Positions 1-6,460 of a stretch of DNA of 13,714 nt are shown piece after piece. The position numbers and the translations under genes were made by a program. Location of the stretch: contig CAKUAR010000034.1 in NCBI GenBank assembly GCA_934636465.1, positions 1 to 13,714 on the forward strand. Direction: 5' to 3'. Positions within the stretch are counted from its first letter, which is position 1. Each line of letters opens with the position of its first letter. The DNA comes from an uncultured Muribaculaceae bacterium (GTDB taxonomy: Bacteria; Bacteroidota; Bacteroidia; Bacteroidales; Muribaculaceae). The notes beneath the pieces are model-generated. The model was not told where the DNA came from. It saw only the letters and a program-made list of their open reading frames with translations, and ran no database searches.

Positions 1-24
1 AAACTGAATTTTTCTTCGCCTTTA

Positions 25-56
25 GTTGAATTCTTTAAACTCTTGAAATAATTTTG
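25..56 (+). promoter_or_regulatory. Candidate sigma-ABfr promoter, distal, upstream of gltX
   Basis: TAATTTTG at 49-56 matches the Bacteroidota -7 consensus TAnnTTTG. GTTG at 25-28 lies 20 bp upstream, the expected place for the -33 element (consensus TTTG, three of four bases match). Transcription would begin near 62 and give a leader of about 100 nt for gltX. Assigned by motif only. It may drive gltX together with the nearer element at 125-132. Confidence 0.45.
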
Positions 57-124
57 CACTTGCTTGTTGACTCTACAGTGGTGGCGATTTGGGTGATTAT
101 TAATGCAATTTGTGTGAAAATATG

Positions 125-132
125 TAACTTTG
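125..132 (+). promoter_or_regulatory. Candidate -7 element of the gltX promoter
   Basis: TAACTTTG matches TAnnTTTG exactly and sits 28 bp before the gltX ATG, so the leader would be only about 20 nt. No convincing TTTG lies 19-21 bp upstream; the nearest copies (88-91 and 109-112) are badly spaced. The -33 side is therefore weak. Confidence 0.5.
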
Positions 133-160
133 CACGTTAATTGCAATTTTTTTGAAAACA

Positions 161-1690
161 ATGGAAAGAAAGGTTAGAGTGCGTTTTGCCCCGTCGCCAA
201 CAGGGCCGCTCCACATAGGCGGAGTGCGCACAGCATTATATAACTATCTGTTTGCCCGTCAGAATGGCGGAACAATGATTTTAAGAATAGAGGACACCGA
301 CTCGCACCGCTTTGTGCCAGGAGCAGAGGATTACATCAACGAGGCTCTGGCATGGCTCGGAATAGGCATTGACGAGGGTGTGAGAGAGGGTGGAAACTAT
401 GGGCCTTATAAGCAAAGTGAGCGTCGCGACATATATCGTAAATATGTGAAGCAACTGCTTGACGCCGGCAAGGCATACATAGCCTTTGACACGCCAGAGG
501 AACTTGACGCAAAGCGTGCCGAGGTGAAGAATTTTCAATATGACGCCTCTACGCGCATGGAGATGCGCAACTCATTGTCGCTCGACGAGGCACAGGTGAA
601 GGCACTGATAGATGCCGGAGAAAACTTTGTGGTGCGCTTCAAGGTGGAGCCTAACCGCAACATAACCGTGCATGACCTGATACGTGGCGACGTGACAATC
701 AACTCGTCGATACTTGATGACAAGGTGCTCTATAAGCATGCCGATGACCTGCCCACTTATCACTTGGCCAACATTGTTGACGACCACTTGATGGAGGTGA
801 GCCATGTGATACGCGGCGAGGAGTGGCTGCCGTCAGCTCCGCTGCATGTACTGCTCTACGAGGCATTTGGCTGGGCCGACACCATGCCGCAGTTTGTGCA
901 CCTGCCACTGCTGCTGAAGCCCGATGGCAAGGGCAAGCTCAGCAAGCGCGACGGCGACCGCCTCGGTTTCCCGGTGTTCCCACTTGAGTGGCACGACCCC
1001 AAGAGCGGCGAGGTGTCGTCGGGCTATCGTGAGGCCGGCTATCTGCCAGAGGCTGTGATAAACTTCCTCGCGCTGCTTGGCTGGAATCCGGGTGATGACC
1101 GCGAAATCATGTCGATGGACGAGCTCGTGCGCGACTTCTCGTTTGACCACTGCTCGAAGAGCGGGGCGAAGTTTGACTACGAAAAAGGCAAGTGGTTCAA
1201 CCACGAATATTTGATAAACCTTGACGACGCAACACTGGCACGCGATTTCCGTCAGGTGCTCGCCAAGCACGTTAACCCCGACAACTTTGCCGCCGACTAC
1301 ATAGAGAAAGCCGTGGGCATGGTGAAAAACCGCGTGAACTTTGTGAAAGACTTGTGGGACAACGCCCACTTCTTCTTTGAGGCTCCAACGGAATATAACC
1401 CGAAGGACATAAAGAAACGCTGGAAAGAAGACACACCGCAGCGCATGACGGAACTGATAGATATTTTGCGTGGCATAGACGACTTCTCGTCGAAAAACAC
1501 GGAAGACATAGTGCTGGGGTGGATAACCAAGAACGGTTTCCACATGGGCAATGTGATGAACGCCTTCAGGCTCACTGTGGTGGGCGAGTGCAAAGGCCCG
1601 CACATGTTCGACATTACGGAGCTGCTTGGCAAGGAAGAAACGATTGCCAGAATAAAGCGCGGCATAGCCGAGATAAAACCGGTTGCTTGA
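161..1690 (+). CDS. gltX: Glutamyl-tRNA synthetase
   Basis: Cytoplasmic class I aminoacyl-tRNA synthetase that charges tRNA-Glu with glutamate. The 509-residue product has the usual bacterial length. It opens with the class I signature, [13 protein letters not shown], in which the HIGH-type motif is H18-I-G-G21. The KMSKS-type loop reads K259-L-S-K-R263 followed by DGDRLGF, as is common in this family. The C-terminal third is the helical anticodon-binding region. An in-frame TTG at 152 would add three residues, but ATG 161 is preferred because family proteins begin just before the [10 protein letters not shown] stretch and A-rich sequence precedes it. No Shine-Dalgarno is present. It is the first gene of a probable operon with the barrel protein (9-base gap) and waaA. 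By my count 21 of about 30 Ile codons are AUA. Whether it also charges tRNA-Gln cannot be told from sequence. Confidence 0.97.
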   Translation: MERKVRVRFAPSPTGPLHIGGVRTALYNYLFARQNGGTMILRIEDTDSHRFVPGAEDYINEALAWLGIGIDEGVREGGNYGPYKQSERRDIYRKYVKQLLDAGKAYIAFDTPEELDAKRAEVKNFQYDASTRMEMRNSLSLDEAQVKALIDAGENFVVRFKVEPNRNITVHDLIRGDVTINSSILDDKVLYKHADDLPTYHLANIVDDHLMEVSHVIRGEEWLPSAPLHVLLYEAFGWADTMPQFVHLPLLLKPDGKGKLSKRDGDRLGFPVFPLEWHDPKSGEVSSGYREAGYLPEAVINFLALLGWNPGDDREIMSMDELVRDFSFDHCSKSGAKFDYEKGKWFNHEYLINLDDATLARDFRQVLAKHVNPDNFAADYIEKAVGMVKNRVNFVKDLWDNAHFFFEAPTEYNPKDIKKRWKEDTPQRMTELIDILRGIDDFSSKNTEDIVLGWITKNGFHMGNVMNAFRLTVVGECKGPHMFDITELLGKEETIARIKRGIAEIKPVA

Positions 1691-1699
1691 CAAAAACAA

Positions 1700-2797
1700 A
1701 TGTTGGCCATGCCCAAAATGAAGCTCGCAGTGCTGATGATTGCCGCGGTTGCGGCGTGCTTGTGTGCCCAGGCGCAGGAGTTGGAATGGAGTGTTGACTT
1801 CAACACGGTGTTCAACAACCGCGAGGGTGGCGACGAGATGCGTCCCGACGGCACTTATCTGTTCACGCGCCTTAGTCCGGAGGTGGGCGTGAGCCTGCTG
1901 TCGCACGGAGGCGAGGCTAAGCACAAGCTGATGGGCGGAGCCATGTGGTTTCAGCCGCTGACCGACAATCTGAAAGGCTACAAGGTGTTGCCTACGCTTT
2001 ACTATCAATACACGGCGCGCGGCAAGTGGAACGTGGTGTTTGGCATGCTGCCGCGCACTAAGCTGCGAGAGAGGCTGCCACGCTATGTGTGGAGTGACTC
2101 TATGGCATATCACAACCCCAACATAAAGGGCTTGCTCGTGCAATATGAGCACGGCGCACGCAGCTATGCTGAGTTTTTCATTGACTGGCGACAACTGCAA
2201 AGCGAGAACAGGCGCGAGGCATTTAACGTGGTGTTTGACGGCCGCAGATATTTTGGGCAAGACTGCTGGTGGATAGGCGGACTGGTGCAATATAACCACT
2301 TGGCAAAACGCAAAAACGCTCCCGAAGACGAAGGCGTGAACGACGACATGACGATTAATCCTATGGTGGGCTATGACAGTAAGCCCGACGGTAGAAAAGT
2401 GAGCTTTGGGGTGAAAGCCGGAGCCATAGTCAACCTGGAGCGTGCACGCATCGACTCGAAATGGAACAATGTGGCAGGGTTCACTGCCGACGCGTCGGTG
2501 AGGTGGAAATTTCTGGAAGCAGAAGAGAGCTTCTATGCTGGCAAGGACTTGTTTCCGCTTTATCCGCGCTTTGGCAGCCAGCTCAACATGGGCGACACAT
2601 ATTATCGTGACAAAATATATAGCCGCACCGACTTGAGGGCACACATAGTGCAGACGGCGTTTGTGGACCTTGAGGCGTCGGTGTCGTTTCATGCCACCGA
2701 CAAGGTGACTGGTTTCTGGCAGCAGGTGGCATGCCGCTTTTATATTGACAGCGCAAGCCGTGGCAAAGGCAAGGCTCTGCTCCGGAACAATTACTGA
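1700..2797 (+). CDS. Exported predicted beta-barrel protein of unknown function
   Basis: I do not recognise a named family. The 365-residue product starts with a clear signal peptide: a lysine-containing n-region, the hydrophobic run LAVLMIAAVAA, and a probable cut after AQA or AQAQ near residue 26. There is no lipobox, so it is not a lipoprotein. The mature part is rich in alternating aromatic and polar residues, has many short strand-like segments (for example the stretches around FEPLTDN-like turns and YYQYTARGKW) and no internal hydrophobic helix. It ends in the aromatic residue Tyr. This fits a small outer-membrane beta-barrel, but that is inference. ATG 1700 follows A-rich sequence; ATG 1709 or 1718 would also leave a usable signal peptide. 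It begins 9 bases after gltX and ends 26 bases before waaA, so it is probably co-transcribed. The link to waaA hints at an envelope role without proving one. Confidence 0.8.
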   Translation: MLAMPKMKLAVLMIAAVAACLCAQAQELEWSVDFNTVFNNREGGDEMRPDGTYLFTRLSPEVGVSLLSHGGEAKHKLMGGAMWFQPLTDNLKGYKVLPTLYYQYTARGKWNVVFGMLPRTKLRERLPRYVWSDSMAYHNPNIKGLLVQYEHGARSYAEFFIDWRQLQSENRREAFNVVFDGRRYFGQDCWWIGGLVQYNHLAKRKNAPEDEGVNDDMTINPMVGYDSKPDGRKVSFGVKAGAIVNLERARIDSKWNNVAGFTADASVRWKFLEAEESFYAGKDLFPLYPRFGSQLNMGDTYYRDKIYSRTDLRAHIVQTAFVDLEASVSFHATDKVTGFWQQVACRFYIDSASRGKGKALLRNNY

Positions 2798-2823
2798 AAA
2801 ATTGCAATTATCTAACAAAAAGA

Positions 2824-4068
2824 ATGGACTTTTTATACAACACAGGCATTTCGTTATATAAACTTGGGGTTCGTGCAGCCTCGCTGAAAAACCATAAAGC
2901 CAAGCAGCTGCTTGAGGGGCAAGCGCGCACGTTCAGCTACTTGAAAGAACGGCTCACGCCCGGCACACGCTACATCTGGATACACGCAGCGTCGCTTGGC
3001 GAGTTTGAGCAAGGCCGTCCGTTGATAGAAATGATAAAAGCCAAGCAGCCGGACGCACACATAGTCCTGTCGTTTTTCTCGCCGTCGGGCTACGAGGTGC
3101 GCAAGGGCTACAACATGGTAGATGCCGTGGTGTATTTGCCGTTTGATTTGCCTGAAAATGTGGATAAGTTCATAAATTTGGTAAATCCCCAGATGGCAAT
3201 ATTCATAAAATATGAATTCTGGGGCAATTATCTCAAAACGCTGAAACGCCGCGGCATACCCACCTATTTGGTGTCGGCTATTTTCCGTCCGGGACAGGTG
3301 TTCTTTAAGCCGTGGGGGGGCATGTTCCGCGAGGTGTTGTCGTGCTTCACTACCATGTTTGTGCAAAATGCGGCTTCACGCACACTGCTCAACAAAATAG
3401 GCTTCAACAATGTGGAAGTGGCTGGCGACACGCGTTTTGACCGTGTGGCCGACGTGCGCAACGCAGCCAAAGACTTCCCTGTGGTGGAGCGTTTTGTGTC
3501 GAACTCAAAATTCACTCTTGTGGCCGGTAGCTCATGGCAGCCCGACGAGGACATAATAGTGCCTTACTTCAACAGTCACCCTGGCATGAAGCTGATTTTA
3601 GCGCCACATGAGTTTGACAAAGAGCGTCTTGACGCGCTGCTTGCCAAGTTTAAGCGGCCGGTGTCGCTCTACTCGTGCGCTTCAGCCGATGAAATGGAGC
3701 AGTGCGACGCCTTGGTGGTTGACTGTTTTGGTATATTGTCGTCGCTCTACCGCTATGGGCAAGTGGCATACGTGGGCGGCGGCTTTGGAGCAGGAATACA
3801 CAATGTGAACGAGGCAGCCGTGTATGGCATGCCGGTGGTGTTTGGTCCCAACCATAAGAAATTCCGTGAGGCAACTGACTTGATAGCTTGTGGCGGCGGC
3901 TTTGCGATAGACGGAGATGAGGCGTTTGCCAAGGTGATGGACAAGATGCTGTCGAACAAGGCGTTTCTTGAAAAAAGCGGCACGATTGCCGACAAATACA
4001 TTCAATCGCACCTTGGAGCCACCGACTTTGTGTATGCCAACATATTCGGCAAGTCGGCTGGAAAATAA
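2824..4068 (+). CDS. waaA: 3-deoxy-D-manno-octulosonic acid (Kdo) transferase
   Basis: GT30-family glycosyltransferase that moves Kdo from CMP-Kdo to the lipid A precursor at the inner membrane, starting LPS or LOS core assembly. The 414-residue product has the usual length. The N-terminal half carries IHAASLGEFEQGRPLI, with E60 at the position of the catalytic base of E. coli WaaA, then the KYEFWGNYL segment near 129-137 and VAGDTRFDRV near 199-208. The C-terminal Rossmann half has VAGSSWQPDED, LAPHEFDKERL (259-269), and the CMP-sugar-binding region YVGGGFGAGIHNVNEAA (316-332) followed by GMPVVFGPNHKKF. The N-terminal membrane anchor is only weakly hydrophobic. ATG 2824 follows an A-rich stretch. 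The gene lies 26 bases after the barrel gene with no promoter between, so it probably shares the gltX transcript. The number of Kdo units added cannot be predicted. Confidence 0.95.
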   Translation: MDFLYNTGISLYKLGVRAASLKNHKAKQLLEGQARTFSYLKERLTPGTRYIWIHAASLGEFEQGRPLIEMIKAKQPDAHIVLSFFSPSGYEVRKGYNMVDAVVYLPFDLPENVDKFINLVNPQMAIFIKYEFWGNYLKTLKRRGIPTYLVSAIFRPGQVFFKPWGGMFREVLSCFTTMFVQNAASRTLLNKIGFNNVEVAGDTRFDRVADVRNAAKDFPVVERFVSNSKFTLVAGSSWQPDEDIIVPYFNSHPGMKLILAPHEFDKERLDALLAKFKRPVSLYSCASADEMEQCDALVVDCFGILSSLYRYGQVAYVGGGFGAGIHNVNEAAVYGMPVVFGPNHKKFREATDLIACGGGFAIDGDEAFAKVMDKMLSNKAFLEKSGTIADKYIQSHLGATDFVYANIFGKSAGK

Positions 4069-4158
4069 AACCAAAAGGAAATATCAACTTTTTTGCGGGT
4101 GAAAAATGGTCAAGTGAAGTCGCCTTGTGGCAAGGTGGCGTAAAGATTTGTGGCGGTG

Positions 4159-4190
4159 CTTGCGCACATGAGAAAAAAAAGATACCTTTG
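4159..4190 (+). promoter_or_regulatory. Sigma-ABfr promoter of the NagB-like/PIG-L gene
   Basis: TACCTTTG at 4183-4190 fits TAnnTTTG exactly. CTTG at 4159-4162 is a three-of-four -33 match, separated by a 20-bp spacer. This is one of the two best-spaced promoters in the window. The predicted start lies near 4195-4198, inside the palindrome at 4191-4214, giving a leader of about 108 nt. Confidence 0.65.
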
Positions 4191-4214
4191 TCATTGTCAG
4201 TTAACTGGCAATGA
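4191..4214. promoter_or_regulatory. 24-bp palindrome over the predicted transcription start, possible operator
   Basis: The two 12-base arms TCATTGTCAGTT (4191-4202) and AACTGGCAATGA (4203-4214) are reverse complements except for one T/G pair (4197 against 4208). There is no spacer. The site begins one base after the -7 element, so it covers the expected +1. Its position suits a dimeric repressor. A hairpin at the 5' end of the mRNA is the alternative, but with no loop bases it would pair less neatly. No regulator gene is visible nearby. Confidence 0.5.
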
Positions 4215-4225
4215 AGCATGGCATG

Positions 4226-4260
4226 CGCAGAGGCATCTGCACAAGGGCTGTGCTTGTGTG
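4226..4260 (+). other. Structured 5' leader segment with small hairpins
   Basis: Two short stems are visible in the leader of the NagB-like gene. GCAGA (4227-4231) pairs with TCTGC (4236-4240) around a four-base loop. CACAAG (4240-4245) pairs with CTTGTG (4253-4258) around a seven-base loop. They share base 4240, so they abut and could compete. I recognise no riboswitch class here; the stems may be chance. Confidence 0.2.
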
Positions 4261-4303
4261 TGGTTAAGCATTTAGCAGAGTTTTAATAATAGTAGGAAGA
4301 CAA

Positions 4304-6289
4304 ATGATAACGGACCTTAGCTCACGAATCAAACGAGGCCAAGTGCCATCGAAAATTTTAAACCCAGGAAGTGAACACGAGATGATGTCGGTCACAAGAT
4401 GTGAACGCATACAGACACGCGTGATGGAGACGGAGCAAGAAGCTGCCGCAGCCGCCGCACTTGAGGTGGTGCGCTGCATAGACCGCAATGTGGCAGAAAA
4501 AGGCCGCTGCGTGGTGGGTTTTGGTGCCGGAGAAAATGCCATGCCGGTGTATGACGAGCTGGTGAAACTATATTTTGCCGACAAAGTGAGCTTTGGAAAC
4601 GTGGTTGCTTTCAGTTTGAGCGAATTTGGCTTGGGCGACGTGACATCAAATAGCCAAGGCACTATAAACCGCCTGAAAGAGCGACTGTTCAACAAAATAG
4701 ACATTCCTAAAGAAAATATACACACGTTCAGCGACGATGCCTCTCGCGACAACGTGAACATGCTGTGCAAGGCCTATGAAACGGAAATTGACGATTTTGG
4801 TGGTCTGGACCTCGTGGTGTGTGAGTTGTCGAAAAACGGAGGTCTGGTGTTTAATGAGCCGGGCACATCGAGTGTTTCGACGTGCCGACTGGTGTCGCTG
4901 AGCAGCGAGTCGCGCAACCGCATAGCCAAGCTCTACCAGTGTGAGCATGCGTCAAACACGGCGGTTACACTTGGTGTGTCGAACATAATGGCTGCCAACC
5001 GCGTGGTGTGTGTGGCTCTTGGCGACGAGCGGTCGAACACGGTATTTGAGGCCGTGGAGGGGCGTTTCTCCGACCAATATCCGGTTTCGTTTTTGCAGAT
5101 GCACCACAATGTGACACTTTTTGCCGACATAGACGCCTCGTCGAAGCTAACACGCGTGAGCTGCCCGTGGAAGGTGACTTCGTGTGACTGGAACGATGCC
5201 ATGACGCGCCGTGCCATAGTGTGGCTAAGCGGCAAGATGCACAAGTCGATATTGAAACTCACAACAAAAGATTACTACGACAACGGACTTAGTGAGCTTG
5301 TGATGGTGTGCGGGTCGGCATATAACGTGAACGTGAAGGTGTTTAATGACCTGCAACACACGATAACTGGCTGGCCTGGCGGCAAACCCAACGCCGACGA
5401 CAGCCACAGACCAGAGCGCACGGAGCCATATCCGAAGCGAGTGCTGGTGTTCAGCCCACACCCCGACGACGTGGTGGTGTCGATGGGCGGCACACTGCGC
5501 CGGCTTGTGGAGCAGGGGCATGACGTGCATGTGGTGGCACAAACGTCGGGCGACGTGGTGGTGAGCGACGAGGACATGCTGCGCACCATACGCCTGCTCG
5601 AAAGGGTAATGCAGCGGCTTGGTGTGGAAAACCAGAGATTTAAGACCTCGATAGGCAGCATGAAAGAGTTTGCCAAGAGCCGAAAGGTTATAGATCCTGA
5701 CCTGCCTAACATGCGAGTGCTGAAAGGCTTTATTTACTCGAGTGAGCTCTACACGTCGCTGCGCAGCATAGGCGTGGCCGAGGATCATGTGCACGAGCTG
5801 TCGATGCCGTTTTACAGCAACGATTCCAAGGGGCGTGGCAACATAACCGAGGCCGATGTGAGCGTGCTCAAGCAGCTCATAACCGACATTAATCCGACCC
5901 AAATATTCTTTGCCGACGACTTGGGCGACCCATACGGCACTCACTACTTGGCAACCAATGCGCTGCTTGCTGCCATTGACGAGCTGAAAGATGATGAGTG
6001 CTTGAGCGATTGCCGTATCTGGATGTATCGCGGCCAGTGGGGAGCATGGAACATAGATGATGTGGAAATGGCAGTGCCGATGAGCCCGGAGGAGTTTGCA
6101 AGCAAGCGCGACGCGGTGCTTAAATTCCAGTCGCAGATACACGACGCTCCGTTCCGCGACTCGCCCGACGTGAAGTTGTGCTGGCAGCGCTCGCTCGACC
6201 AAAACAAGGCTTTAGCGGCGCAATATTGCAGCCTGGGACTTGCCGACTATGAGGCGATAGAGGCATTTGTGCAATACAAGCCAGTGTGA
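4304..6289 (+). CDS. NagB-like (pseudo-deaminase) / PIG-L deacetylase fusion protein
   Basis: The 661-residue cytoplasmic protein has two domains. Residues about 25-300 resemble glucosamine-6-phosphate deaminase NagB, but three catalytic positions of E. coli NagB are changed: D72 is S106 (in FSLSEF), D141 is N178 and H143 is G180 (in SKNGGLVFNEP). Only E148 is kept (E185). Deaminase activity is therefore unlikely. After a linker containing NDLQHTITGWPGGKPNADD, residues about 378-650 form a PIG-L/LmbE domain with an intact metal site: H386-P-D388-D389 and H547 in DPYGTH. That domain should hydrolyse an N-acetyl group from an amino sugar, substrate unknown. The long NagB-like family is known in Bacteroides, where such proteins are often labelled nagB. 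ATG 4304 has an AGGA six bases upstream, unusual here. The gene has its own promoter and a palindrome at its start site. It stands alone, with no sugar operon around it. Confidence 0.9.
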   Translation: MITDLSSRIKRGQVPSKILNPGSEHEMMSVTRCERIQTRVMETEQEAAAAAALEVVRCIDRNVAEKGRCVVGFGAGENAMPVYDELVKLYFADKVSFGNVVAFSLSEFGLGDVTSNSQGTINRLKERLFNKIDIPKENIHTFSDDASRDNVNMLCKAYETEIDDFGGLDLVVCELSKNGGLVFNEPGTSSVSTCRLVSLSSESRNRIAKLYQCEHASNTAVTLGVSNIMAANRVVCVALGDERSNTVFEAVEGRFSDQYPVSFLQMHHNVTLFADIDASSKLTRVSCPWKVTSCDWNDAMTRRAIVWLSGKMHKSILKLTTKDYYDNGLSELVMVCGSAYNVNVKVFNDLQHTITGWPGGKPNADDSHRPERTEPYPKRVLVFSPHPDDVVVSMGGTLRRLVEQGHDVHVVAQTSGDVVVSDEDMLRTIRLLERVMQRLGVENQRFKTSIGSMKEFAKSRKVIDPDLPNMRVLKGFIYSSELYTSLRSIGVAEDHVHELSMPFYSNDSKGRGNITEADVSVLKQLITDINPTQIFFADDLGDPYGTHYLATNALLAAIDELKDDECLSDCRIWMYRGQWGAWNIDDVEMAVPMSPEEFASKRDAVLKFQSQIHDAPFRDSPDVKLCWQRSLDQNKALAAQYCSLGLADYEAIEAFVQYKPV

Positions 6290-6323
6290 CAATAGGGGCT
6301 TTTTGCACGCTTTTTGGCCATGT

Positions 6324-6357
6324 TTTGCACAATAAGTGGCGGAGTGTCATAGCTTTG
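6324..6357 (+). promoter_or_regulatory. Candidate upstream promoter of rnr
   Basis: TAGCTTTG at 6350-6357 fits TAnnTTTG. TTTG at 6324-6327 is a perfect -33 match with a 22-bp spacer, slightly long. Transcription would start near 6363, leaving about 98 nt before the ATG at 6461. Confidence 0.45.
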
Positions 6358-6371
6358 TCAAATTTAATCTT

Positions 6372-6379
6372 TATCTTTG
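6372..6379 (+). promoter_or_regulatory. Candidate downstream -7 element of rnr
   Basis: TATCTTTG fits TAnnTTTG exactly and lies 22 bp downstream of the first -7 candidate. Transcription would start near 6385-6387. An ATG at 6389 would then be almost leaderless, which supports using the ATG at 6461. No good -33 element is seen at 19-21 bp. Confidence 0.45.
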
Positions 6380-6460
6380 TAGATTGAAATGGTTTCTGCC
6401 GTGTCTGAAGTGAAGTTGCGGCCGAGACACAAGAACGTAGAAAACAAAACTGTACGAAAT

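Noticed and set aside
152..160. TTG start that would lengthen GltX by three residues
   Set aside because: ATG 161 fits the conserved family N-terminus and needs no rare start codon.
833..2818. 661-codon open frame on the - strand across gltX and the barrel gene
   Set aside because: It lies wholly antisense to a certain gene and a well-supported one. Its translation is low-grade and rich in His and Val, with no domain; it is a by-product of codon bias on the opposite strand.
4121..4140. CCTTG-TGG-CAAGG stem after waaA as a terminator
   Set aside because: Short stem with no following U-run. The 235-base gap otherwise shows only the promoter, palindrome and leader described.
5225..6202. 325-codon open frame on the - strand inside the NagB-like/PIG-L gene
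   Set aside because: Antisense shadow of a conserved two-domain protein; His-rich composition and no recognisable motif.
6278..6304. AAGCC/GGCTT hairpin followed by T residues at the end of the NagB-like gene
   Set aside because: Only five pairs with a 14-base loop, and it overlaps the stop codon; too weak to call a terminator.
6301..6330. Direct repeat TTTTGCAC (6301-6308 and 6323-6330), plus an inverted TTGTGCAA at 6267-6274
   Set aside because: Eight-base matches in T-rich DNA, one partly coding; likely chance, and no mobile-element features accompany them.
6389..6460. 24-residue N-terminal extension of RNase R
   Set aside because: The codon lies on the predicted transcription start of the second promoter and the residues do not resemble the family N-terminus.
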